Shown: piece after piece, positions 55,832 to 64,000 of the stretch | How the letters are laid out: every line of letters starts with the position of its first letter | Numbering within the stretch: position 1 is the stretch's first letter | Assembly: GCA_905221605.1 (NCBI GenBank) | Contig: CAJNDS010000554.1 | Location: 1 to 64,000 of the forward strand | Reading direction: 5' to 3' | DNA: 64,000 bases | Origin: Symbiodinium natans | Lineage: Eukaryota > Sar > Dinophyceae > Suessiales > Symbiodiniaceae | Position numbers and translations under genes: made by a program | The notes under the pieces: model-generated | What the model was told of the DNA's origin: nothing | The model's database searches: none | The model's input: only the letters and a program-made list of their open reading frames with translations

Positions 55832-55885
55832 GCCCCTCACACAGCGATCATCGGCTGTGCAGACAGCCGTGCCCCACTGGAGAAG
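55832..55885 (+). CDS. D4 exon: first zinc motif
   Basis: The exon encodes APHTAIIGCADSRAPLEK. It is 54 nt, phase 0 to 0, with a GC donor, exactly the D1 architecture. Confidence 0.9.
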
Positions 55886-56319
55886 GCGCGATGCACGGTC
55901 AGCTTTCAGGGGAGGAAGGGTGCGCAGAGTTCAGACTTTAGACTTGCCGCTTGCCCTAAGGCTCCAGGCACGTTTGGAGCAAATGCCCGGACGCAAAATA
56001 ACTTTCGACAGTCATTCTTGTTGGATTTAAGCATGTGCTTTGAAAAGACGAAATATAGGCATTTCGCAATACTCTCCTCAAGACGGTTCAGGGTTCAGGG
56101 TTTAGGGTTCAAGGTTTAGGGTTTAGGGTTTAGGGGTTGTATCTTTGGGGTTTAGGGTTTGAGTTAGAGGTTCAGGTTACCTTGGGGGTTTAGGGTTTTG
56201 TGTTGGGCTAGCATAGATTGATTCCCACTCTTTCCCTCTTGCCCTACCGGCCTGGCCCTAAACCCTACACCCTAAACTAAACCCTAAACCCTAAACCCTA
56301 AACCCCTTTTTCTTTGCAG

Positions 56320-56389
56320 ATTTTCGATGCTCTGCCTGGCGACATCTTCGTCCTGCGCAATGCTGGAAACACCTGCACCCATGCGGAAG
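56320..56389 (+). CDS. D4 exon: FDALPGD strand
   Basis: The exon encodes IFDALPGDIFVLRN, AGN and TCTHAE. The acceptor is TTTGCAG followed by A as in D1. It is 70 nt with a GC donor. Confidence 0.9.
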
Positions 56390-56732
56390 GCGCGCTTTAG
56401 GAAGTATACATGTGCCAATTTGGCCAGTTGTTGCCTTTTAAACCTGGTTTAGGGCTTTTTGGGAGTTAAGGTGTAGGGTTCTAGGGTTTAAGAGCACTAA
56501 AACCTTGAAGACTTATAGCCCCTAACCCTGACAACCCTGAACCCTAAAGGCCCTGAACCCTTCGAACTCTGAAAGCCCTTAAACCCTGAACCCGAAAGGC
56601 AATGAACCCTAAAGCCCGAAAAACCACTTAAGCCCTCAATCCCTACAACCCTAACACGCTCGAACCCCCAAACCCGATACAACCCTAAAACTAAGCCCTA
56701 AACCCTAAAGGCCCTAAACCCTAAACCTACAG

Positions 56733-56791
56733 GCAGCTTTGTGGGCAGCTTGGAGTTCGCCACGGGGGCCTTGGGCAGTCGACTGGTTCTG
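56733..56791 (+). CDS. D4 exon: GSLEF helix
   Basis: The exon encodes SFVGSLEFATGALGSRLVL. It is 59 nt as in D1, phase 1 to 0, with a GC donor. Confidence 0.9.
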
Positions 56792-57220
56792 GCCACCGGG
56801 CGGCGGTTTAGGGTTTGTTTGGGGTTTTGGGTTTGGGGTTTAGGGTTTAGGGTTTAGGGTTTAGGGTTTAGGGTACGCACAGGGCTTGCCTCCTAAACCT
56901 GATAATACACCCCCTTAGCCCCCCTAACGCTTAAACCCCAATAGCACCTAAACTCCATAGCCACACCTTTAAGAACCCCAAACCCTAAACTCCAGAGCCC
57001 CTAAGTAAACAGTTTGTTTTCCTTGGTTTTTTGACTCTCACAGGTTTGTTTTGTGAGGTCATCTTGTGCTTAGCTTCTTCTTTCCCTGCTGGCTGCGGCT
57101 CTCATCATGGTGCCTACCACAGGAACCTCACTAGCAAACAATTTCTGTGTTCTGGACTGCGAAAAAAGCCCGAAACCCTGAACCCTAAACCCTAAACCCG
57201 AAGAATCAGATTTGACCGAG

Positions 57221-57265
57221 GTCTTGGGCCACACGAAATGCGGCGCCATCTATGGAGCAACCAAG
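57221..57265 (+). CDS. D4 exon: second zinc motif GHTKC
   Basis: The exon encodes VLGHTKCGAIYGATK, the same peptide as in D1. Synonymous differences show it is not a recent identical copy. It is 45 nt with a GC donor. Confidence 0.9.
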
Positions 57266-58549
57266 GCACCGGAGCTTGGTTTAGTGCTGGAGGGTTTAGG
57301 GCTGGAGGGTTTGGGTTTAGGGTTTAGGGTTTAGGGTTCCCTAAACCCTAAACTTAAACCCTAAACCCTAAACCCTAAACCCTAAACCCTAAACCCTAAA
57401 TTTAAGAGCCTCCGGCTCAAGCCGCCGACCCCGCTGGAGCATAGTTGAGTTCCGCTCGCATCTCTGTGAATCGTTTGGGGGGGGGTAGGGGGTAGCACCA
57501 GGACAAGCTCAAGCAAAAAGACAGGTGGGTTGGGGGGGGGGGGGGTGGTGGGTGGGGGTGGGGGTGGGGGGCGGGTGGGGGTGGGGGTTGGTTGGGGGGG
57601 TGGGGGGGGTGGGGGGGGGGGGGGGGTGGGGGGGGGTCCGAAAACGCTGATTTGCTGAGGGCGCCCCTACCCCCCGTGCTGAACCGCCTGTTTACGCTGT
57701 GCGGGTGGCGCGTCCTCCACGAAAAAATTGTGCCCCCCCCCCCCCCCCCCCCCGCGTTTTGGGGGGGTAAGGAGGGAAAGAGGGAGGTTTTCACCTCCTT
57801 TTCCCATCCAACATGCCGCCAGGGTCGGCGGACCCTAAACCCTAAACCCTAAACCCTAAACCCTAAACCCTCTCTACCATATATATTTAAACCTTAATTG
57901 TATTTTCAAAATTTGGCCGTTTTATTTTCAGAATTTGGCCGCTTTATTTTCAGAATTTGGCCGCTTTATTTTCAGAATTTGGCCGCTTTATTTTCAGAAT
58001 GAGCCAAAATCAGGCCAAAGGCTAATTGAATTTCAGAATTTGGCCGCTTATTTTCAGAATTTGGCCGCTTTATTTTCAGAATTTGGCCGTTTTATTTTCA
58101 GAATTTGGCCGCTTTATTTTCAGAATTTGGCCGCTTTATTTTCAGAATTTGGCCGCTTTATTTCAGAATTTGGCCGTTTTATTTTCAGAATTTGGCCGCT
58201 TTATTTTCAGAATTTGGCCGTTTTATTTTCAGAATTTGGCCGCTTTATTTTCAGAATTTGGCCGCTTTATTTTCAGAATTTGGCCGCTTTATTTTCAGAA
58301 TTTGGCCGTTTTTGGCTTTCTCAATGTAGTGGGATTCTCTGGGTGGGTGGGTGTTATATCCGAGCCGTAAATAAAGCTTAACCATAAAGCTGCTCGACCC
58401 GGAGTGCTGAACCCTAAACCCTAAACCCTAAACCCTAAACCCTAAACCCTAAACCCTAAACCCTAAACCCTAAACCCTAAACCCTAAACCCTAAACCTAA
58501 CCCAGTCCTCCCCCCCCCCCCCCCCCCCCCCCCCCACAACTCGGACCAG
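57266..58549 (+). other. Intron D4 GHTKC to variable helix
   Basis: TTTAGGG (57290-57337) is followed at once by CCCTAAA (57339-57400), making a near-perfect hairpin. Then come G- and T-rich runs (57470-57640), a 22-bp minisatellite (57910-58310), CCCTAAA (58412-58500) and poly-C (58510-58535). Confidence 0.65.
57910..58315. repeat. 22-bp minisatellite (GAATTTGGCCGCTTTATTTTCA)
   Basis: About 17 copies, with T/C variants (GGCCGT, GGCCGC), a few shortened units, and a break near 57998-58035. The unit contains TTTTCAG, which resembles a 3' splice site. The 22-base period keeps all frames open and gives a 22-residue repeat peptide, probably not translated. Confidence 0.92.
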
Positions 58550-58601
58550 GGCTTCATGGAGGCCAAGCTGGGTGCTAGCTCGAACTCCTCGGCTCTGGAA
58601 G
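58550..58601 (+). CDS. D4 exon: GFMEAKLGASSN and SALE
   Basis: The exon encodes GFMEAKLGASSNSSALE plus G. It includes the SALE start of the next helix, so its intron is displaced relative to D1. The donor is GC. A long poly-C run ends about 14 nt upstream. Confidence 0.84.
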
Positions 58602-59291
58602 GCGGGCTGTGTCTGTAGGGTTTAGGGTTTCGGGTTTAGGGTTTAGGGCTTAGGGGTTTAGGGTTGGGGTTTAGGGGGTTTAGGGGTTTAGGGGGTTTAG
58701 GCGGTTTTTAGGGGGTTTTTAGGTGGTTTAGGGGGTTTAGGGGTTTTTTAAGGGGTTTTTAGGGGGTTTTGGGGGGTTTTGGGGGTTTAGGGGGTTAGGG
58801 GGGTTTAGGGGGTTCAGGGTTTAGGAATACTGTCCAGACACCCCAAATAGCCGAGCCCTAAATCCGAAACCCCTAAACCCTTATCCCTACACCCTAAACT
58901 GAAACCCTACACCCTAAACCCTAAACCCCTACACCCTAAAACCTCCTATTCCCGAACCTTTAACTAAACCCCGGAACCCTACACCCTAACCCCAAAACCT
59001 CTAAACCCTAAACCCCTAATCCCTACACCTTTAACTAAACCCCGAAACCCTACACCCTAACCCCAAAACCCCTAAACCCAAAACCCCTATTCCCCACACC
59101 TTAAACTAAACCCCGAAACCCTACACCTGAAAGCCCTAAACCCCTAATCCCTACACCTTAAACTAAACCCCGAAACCCCAAAACCCTAAACCCCTACTCC
59201 CTACACCTTAAACTACACCCCGAAACCCTACAAACTACACCCCTACACCCTGTTGGGGGTTTAGGTTAAGCATCGCGCTGCGGTGTCGGAG

Positions 59292-59329
59292 GTTTGCTGC
59301 ACGACCTCGGCGCGGTCGCAGACGCCATG
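59292..59329 (+). CDS. D4 exon: LLHDLGAVADAM
   Basis: GT completes Gly, then LLHDLGAVADAM, homologous to GLLEGLGAVAEQ. It ends phase 0 at a GC donor. Confidence 0.85.
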
Positions 59330-59564
59330 GCAGCAGTTGGTGGTCGGGTAGGGTTTAGGCTTTAGGGTTTGGGGCTTAGGGCTTAGGGTTTAGGGTTTAG
59401 GGTTTAGGGCTTAGGGCTTAGGGCTTGGGGCTCAGGAATTTTGGGGAACCCTAAAGACCCTAAACACCAAACCCTAAACCCTAGATCCCTAAACCCTTCA
59501 AGCCTCGTAAGCCTAAACCCTAAACCGTAAACCCTAAACCCTAAACCCTAAACCCTAAACCCTA

Positions 59565-59622
59565 AACCCTTAACCCTTAACCCTTAACCCTTAACCCTTA
59601 ACCCTTAACCCTTAACCTTACA
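59565..59622. repeat. CCCTTAA array
   Basis: About eight copies of a one-base variant next to ordinary CCCTAAA, just upstream of a D4 exon. Confidence 0.93.
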
Positions 59623-59663
59623 AGCAAGCCTCGTAAGCCTAAGCCTCAACCCGGAAAGCCCAG

Positions 59664-59708
59664 GAAGTCGCGGCCGCGGAGAAGGGCGAGGGCGCCGACT
59701 TTGAGACC
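59664..59708 (+). CDS. D4 exon: EVAAAEKGEGADFET
   Basis: The exon encodes EVAAAEKGEGADFET, the charged start of the helix, ending phase 0 at a GC donor. It is flanked by CCCTTAA/CCCTAAA arrays on the left and TTTAGGG on the right. Confidence 0.83.
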
Positions 59709-59999
59709 GCATCGCGGCCATGGTTTAGGGTTGTTTAGGGTTTAGGGTTTAGGGTTTAGGGTTTAGGGTTTAGGGTTTAGGGTTTGGGATTTAGGGTTCA
59801 GGGTTTAGGGTTTAGGGTTTAGGGTTTAGGAGTTGGAGGCGCTAGAGTGTGTTATAGGACCGGTAAAGCCCAAAAGGGCCCGGCTGAAAACCCTAAACCC
59901 TAAACCCTTAGCCCTAAATCCCAAGCCCTAAACCCTAAACCCTAAACCCGGCTCAAAGGTTCAGGGATCGAAGTCGGTTTCGATTGGGTTTTTCGCCAG

Positions 60000-60055
60000 G
60001 TGGCGTCTCATGCCGTCCGCGTCAACGTCTTCCGCACCATGAACTTCCTCCTCAC
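60000..60055 (+). CDS. D4 exon: SHAVRVNVFRTMNF
   Basis: The exon encodes VASHAVRVNVFRTMNFLL plus AC. It has no intron at the position used by D1 (HA|V). The GT donor leaves phase 2. Confidence 0.88.
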
Positions 60056-60954
60056 GTGCCCTCTAGGGTTTAGGGTTTAGGGTTTGGGTTTAGGGTTTAG
60101 GGTTTAGGGTTTAGGGCATAGCTTAGTAGCTGAGTAGGGTTTAGGGTCCTTCCCCCCAGGGTTTAGGGCTTAGGGCCCAGGGTTGAGTGTTCATGTACTA
60201 CCTTTCTAGTAACCTCTGTGGCTTACTCGGTAGGCCCTTGGGACATTTCTAAATTTTCCCCGATTGGGTTTAAGAGGATCATATTCAGGAACATATTTCA
60301 GAGGCTTTTAAGGGCCATCCTAGCTTAGCAGCTGAGTAGGGTTTAGGGCCCAGGGTTTAGGGCTCATGTACTACCTATCTAGTATATACTTGGGCCGCAA
60401 AACTACTATGTATTGGAACCCGTTTAAGGGCCAAGTAAAATCCATGGGGAGATTCTCTCTTAACGTCTGGGAACGTGCACCCTACACAGGCTGCGTATAG
60501 AGTTCTCTTAGTTCTGGGCCCTTTTTTTGCACCCAAGATATGAGGCTCCGTATGAATCTCTTTAGAGGGTCTTCCAGACCCCAAACCCGGCACCGCTCCC
60601 CCACTAACTCGTGTAGGTAGATACTGAGACCCCGAACAAGCCACTTCTGCGGCCCGAGGGCCCCAAACAAATGTACCTGAGCCCTCTTGCTAGAAAGTAG
60701 CTTCTTTGGGCATGTAGTGTTCTTGGGGGGCTTAGAGGTCTGAGGCTAGGGGTTTGGTGTCCTTGCTGCTTTAGGGTATAGGGTTCCTCTTCCTCCCACC
60801 CTAAGCCTTGAACCCTAAACCCTAAACCCTTACGCCGCCCCCGAAGAGACATAAATCACTTGTCCCTCACGGCCGTTTGAGGGCCTTAGGCTTCCAACCA
60901 GCATCCTAGCGACAGACTGAGTGCCCTAGGGGTCTAGGGTAACCGAACCCGCAG

Positions 60955-60979
60955 GTACAGCAAGAGCCTCCGAGAGCAG
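60955..60979 (+). CDS. D4 micro-exon YSKSLREQ (25 nt)
   Basis: G completes Thr, then YSKSLREQ, parallel to KGIREG in D1. It ends phase 0 at a GC donor and is followed by TTCAGGG/TTTAGGG repeats. Confidence 0.8.
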
Positions 60980-61484
60980 GCCCATGAAGGGCTCAGGGTG
61001 TAGGGTTCAGGGTTCAGGGTTCAGGGTTCAGGGTTTAGGGTTTAGGGTTTAGGGTTTAGGGTTTAGGGTTTAGGGATCCGGATGCGTTGTGGTTTGGGTG
61101 GTTACGGTGCAGTTGCGCACTTTCTGGTGTGAGCTTTGAGCTTAGGCTTCTCAAGCTACTTGGGCTCCGTTGACATGCTTGCGTAGTTGGAATTTCTGTC
61201 GGCTCCTGTGCTACGTATCTGGTGTTTGTGGTAGAGCACCCGAAGCCCTAAACCCTGAACCCTAAATCCGTTCAGGCTCGGGTTTATTGTAGAATTTCAC
61301 CTACGAGACTCTTAGGGGAGCCAGCATGCTCTTTGAAAATGGTACAGCCGAAGGCCCCAAATGAGGGTTTGGGGTGTTGGGTTGAGAGCTGGAACCCTGA
61401 GACCAGAGCTGAAACCCTGAAACCCCGCACCCTAAACCTCAACCAAGGCACCAGAATTTATTTAGGTCCTTATGGCATCGCAAG

Positions 61485-61536
61485 GTCCAGAGCGGAAAGC
61501 TTCAAATCCATGGCGGCATCTACGAGCTTGAGACAG
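61485..61536 (+). CDS. D4 exon: QIHGGIYELETG
   Basis: The exon encodes VQSGKLQIHGGIYELET plus G, running through the QG|G intron site of D1 and D2. The GA donor sits inside the LETG turn, a position unique to D4. Confidence 0.88.
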
Positions 61537-62100
61537 GACCTGATCCTACATCCTAAAAACCCTAAACCCTAAACCCAGGGTTAATTCTTCCATTAAAGCC
61601 CCACACCCTACCCCGAGACAACGCCCTCGGAAGCCCTGTTGTATCCCTTTGATGCTGGGATTTCTTGCTCTTGCGGGGCTTTGGGGTTGTGGGCGCAAGG
61701 CTGAAGATTTTTCGGCTTAGTGTTGACTTTACATCTGGACCGTCAGCCCGAATTCGCAATCATGAGCGCGGCGCGGCCGTGGACGTTGATGCGCGACTTT
61801 CTTCTTCAGATCTCCGAGGCAGCTTCTCAAGCTCAAGCGATGGCCCTGTGAGCTTCCAGAGCAAAATTCTTGGATTTTGGGGGCCCATACTCCGAAAGTT
61901 TCTTGCTGGATGATGTAGCTCATGGGCCCTTTGGGATAGCATATGTATATACATATTATACGTGTTTATATTCAGTGCATGTATGAGGTGTTTGGATGCC
62001 TCGAACCAAAAGGAGGAGGAGTTCAAAAATGAACGAGGGGCCCACAAAAAACTGAACCCTAAACCCTAAAACTCACAGGGCCGTTATTTAGCTTTGACCT

Positions 62101-62212
62101 CCCCTCGCCCCCTCCCCCCCCCCCCCCCACCCCCCCTCCCCCCCTGCCCCCCCCCCCCCTCCCCCCCGCCCCCCCCTCCCCCCTGCCCCCCCCCCCCCCC
62201 CCCCCCCCCCCC
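62101..62212. repeat. C-rich tract (C runs broken by single T, A or G)
   Basis: The mirror strand type of the tract at 32.1 kb, in the last D4 intron; another C run lies at 62309-62331. Confidence 0.9.
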
Positions 62213-62672
62213 ACACTCATCTTTGACAGCAGCCTCTTCTGGATCCTGCTTTCCTTGCACATCTTTGTGCGAGCTAGTTCTTTGTTGCTTGTGTAGATGT
62301 AGTCGTTCCCCCCCCCCCCCCCCCCTCCCCCAATCCCCCAGGAAGAGTAACATCTCGTCCGTTCATAGACTTAGAACTCCCCCAAAACAAAAGCTGAACA
62401 AAAATAGGGGTAGCAGCAGCTGCCCGGGCATCAGGTCCACCGTTACAGACTCATGCTCCACCTGGACTTGAGAAGCTAGAAGCCTGCCGCTCCAAAACCC
62501 TACACCCTGAACCATCCTGAACCCTGGGTTTGGGGTTTAGGGTTTAGGGTTTAGGGTTTCAGGGTTTAGGGTTTAGGGTTTCGGGTTTAGGGTTTAGGGT
62601 CCCTATAAAAACCCCTAAGCCGGCGTTTGGGCTTAGGGGACCCTCAAGCCCGTCAAGCCCTCCGCGCCGCAG

Positions 62673-62706
62673 GGAAGGTGAAGTTTCTGGGCCCGTCCCC
62701 AGATCA
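62673..62706 (+). CDS. D4 exon: last strand, KVKFLGPSPD
   Basis: GG completes Gly, then KVKFLGPSPD plus CA, joined to the next exon as Gln. The donor is GC. Confidence 0.84.
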
Positions 62707-63131
62707 GCTTCTTGGCGCTTACTATAGGGTTTAGGGTTTAGGGTTTAGGGCCCTAATTATTCAGGATAGTAGGGTTTAGGGTTTAGGGTCTGGGGTTGAC
62801 CCTTGCCAACTTGCGATCCATTTATAGAAATGTTGCCTACTTAGGGGTGTTCAGTACATGACCCTGGCCTATTTTTGGGGCTTTTTGGAGCCTTGGTAGG
62901 GATTAGGGAAGTGCTATGAGCTTTGAGGATTGTATCTCAGGGTGCGGATGGGGTTAATCCCAAAACCCTGCAGACCCAAAAAGGCTGTGGCTTGCTTGAT
63001 GGGTTTTCAGGCAACACAACGAAACAGGGAATGACTGGAATGACCTCTATCGGCGAACCGTCATCACAGGCAACTACCCAAACAATTGCCACGCCACACC
63101 AAACAAATCGAAATCCAAACACCTTTAAGTT

Positions 63132-63233
63132 CTACTTTGAGGTTCATGGTGAGTTCTCAGTAGGTTGATAGTTACGGTAACTATACTTATAAACCCTACT
63201 GTTACTTAGGGTACCTCCAAGTACTCAAAGCTA
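63132..63233. mobile_element. MITE-like element, family A, diverged
   Basis: The left end is CTACTTTGAGGTTCATGG and the right end GGTACCTCCAAGTA. Confidence 0.65.
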
Positions 63234-63784
63234 GAAGCACTGCGCACTCCTTGCGGGTGGCCTGTGCCTATTATACATGTTAGTATCAAGGTGCTGTCGT
63301 CCTGTTGTTGGCATCAGTCTTGTTGCCGCTTTGAGTCTGCCTGGCTGCGGAAACAGAAGCCGCAAGCGGCAAAAGAAAAGCTAGGTGGGACTTTACTACA
63401 ACTGTATCACTTTATAAGTTTAGGGTTGTGAAATTTCGTATTAAGGGAGCCAAAAGTTAATTTTTTTTTTGGGGGGGGGTGAAAGAGCAACCAAGAAAGT
63501 TAATACTCCTCTTTGCGGTGTGGGAGGTCCATGTCAGGAGGATCAGGGCACGCGTGTCTTCCCTGTCTGTGTTTCTCGTGCGGGTGGTTGCGGCTGTGTG
63601 TGTGTGTGTTATACGTACATAGTAGGCCCTATAACCCCCATGAACCGTAAGAAATTTTTGGGCTCCTCAACCCTAAGCCCTAAGCCCTAAATCCCAAACC
63701 CTAAACCCTGAACCCTAAACCCTAAACCCTAAACCCTAAACCCTAAACCCTAAACCCTAAACCCTAAACCCAAACTATCACCAG

Positions 63785-63849
63785 GGACAAGCTCGTGCAA
63801 ACCAGCGCCTCACTGCCGCCCTCAATGCAGATGCAGAAGGCGGCTGAGG
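63785..63849 (+). CDS. Linker exon after D4 with SLPPSM motif
   Basis: The exon encodes DKLVQTSASLPPSMQ and a short tail to a GC donor. The third SLPPSM/IPPSM linker implies at least one further beta-CA unit to the right of the window. CCCTAAA and TTTAGGG arrays flank it. Confidence 0.82.
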
Positions 63850-64000
63850 GCTCACGGTAGGGTTCAGGGTTCAGGGTTTAGGGTTTAGGGTTTATGGTTT
63901 AGGGTTTAGGGTTTAGGGTTTAGGGTTTAGGACAAACGGACTGAACGAGTCTGTAGGGTTTGGCCCGATACCTTGAACCCTAAGCCCTTGACACCTAAGC
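63850..64000 (+). other. Start of the intron after the last linker exon
   Basis: It opens with a GC donor and a TTCAGGG/TTTAGGG array (63860-63930), then plain sequence to the window end. Confidence 0.7.

Larger units (their letters stand above)
52876..62706 (+). other. Beta-CA unit D4, complete
   Basis: Fourteen exons, about 635 coding nt (212 residues). CADSR is in 55832-55885 and GHTKC in 57221-57265. Exon sizes 54/70/59/45 from CADSR to GHTKC match D1 exactly, while the C-terminal half uses different intron positions, for example one inside the LETG turn at 61536. The unit is preceded by a 9 kb stretch with few or no exons. Confidence 0.88.
851..63849 (+). other. Tandem beta-carbonic anhydrase polyprotein gene, partial at both ends
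   Basis: About 60 short exons on one strand join in phase into a chain of four beta-type carbonic anhydrase units plus the linker of a fifth. Beta-CAs are zinc enzymes that interconvert CO2 and bicarbonate. Each unit shows, in order, an ALxxLKEGN-type helix, the zinc motif CADSR, the FDALPGDxFVxRN strand, the GSLEF helix, the second zinc motif GHTxC, the AHAVxVNVFxT helix and a final GxYDLxTGxVEFLG strand. Units D2 to D4 are about 209-221 residues, the normal length for one beta-CA domain. Neither start nor stop codon is in the window, so targeting cannot be judged. Inferred donors are mostly GC, with some GT and GA; acceptors are AG|G. Dinoflagellates are known for tandem polyprotein genes and for such donors. 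The family call is firm; exact boundaries and whether the chain is cleaved are inference. Confidence 0.88.

Noticed and set aside
57935-58381. 148-codon frame with a 22-residue repeat
   Set aside because: It is explained by a 22-bp minisatellite in an intron that reads open in three frames. The strand and place do not suggest a gene.
62059-62471. Pro-rich and Gly-rich frames
   Set aside because: They are products of the C-rich tract at 62101-62212.
1-64000. CRISPR array, tRNA, rRNA, bacterial operon or prophage
   Set aside because: Tandem repeats here lack unique spacers of fixed length, no RNA-gene pattern was noticed, and gene structure is intron-rich and eukaryotic.

Overview
The window reads as nuclear DNA of a dinoflagellate or a close alveolate relative. 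The evidence is a flood of Arabidopsis-type telomere-like repeats (TTTAGGG / CCCTAAA), very short exons in long repeat-filled introns, and inferred splice donors that are mostly GC, with some GT and GA, followed at the acceptor by AG|G. No bacterial-style gene, operon, tRNA, rRNA or CRISPR array is visible. The long open frames are nearly all by-products of simple repeats.

The main content is one large + strand gene that runs off both ends of the window. It encodes a tandem beta-carbonic anhydrase (beta-CA) polyprotein. About 60 exons, mostly 22 to 91 nt, were recognised by translating the short unique islands between repeat blocks. Joined in order they keep reading phase at every junction whose ends could be set. 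They spell four beta-CA units: D1 (851-10440, N-terminal part missing to the left), D2 (12936-24945), D3 (27136-40747) and D4 (52876-62706). A linker exon of a fifth unit lies at 63785-63849. All four units keep the CxDxR motif (CADSR) and the HxxC motif that bind zinc. Coding sequence totals about 3 kb, roughly 5% of the window.

Layout: 1-850 degenerate CCCTAAA-type repeats; 0.85-10.4 kb D1; 11.5-12.1 kb linker; 12.9-24.9 kb D2; 26.0-26.6 kb linker; 27.1-40.7 kb D3; 41.9-44 kb linker, then a 9 kb repeat-rich stretch with only weak exon candidates; 52.9-62.7 kb D4; 63.8 kb next linker.

The most striking architecture is in the introns. In many of them the 5' part carries TTTAGGG-strand arrays and the 3' part carries CCCTAAA-strand arrays, so exons look like islands between (CCCTAAA)n on the left and (TTTAGGG)n on the right. 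The two intron ends could pair as a long RNA stem. Intron positions differ among the four duplicated units (D1 and D4 share exon sizes 54/70/59/45; D2 and D3 do not), which suggests intron gain or movement after domain duplication. AGGC-type direct repeats often span both splice sites. Together these point to introner-like elements with telomere-repeat ends.

The introns also hold several families of short inverted-repeat (MITE-like) elements, AT microsatellites, long G/C runs, minisatellites, and at least two coding-looking islands unrelated to carbonic anhydrase. Exon boundaries were read by eye from motif homology, phase and splice dinucleotides. No transcript evidence was available.
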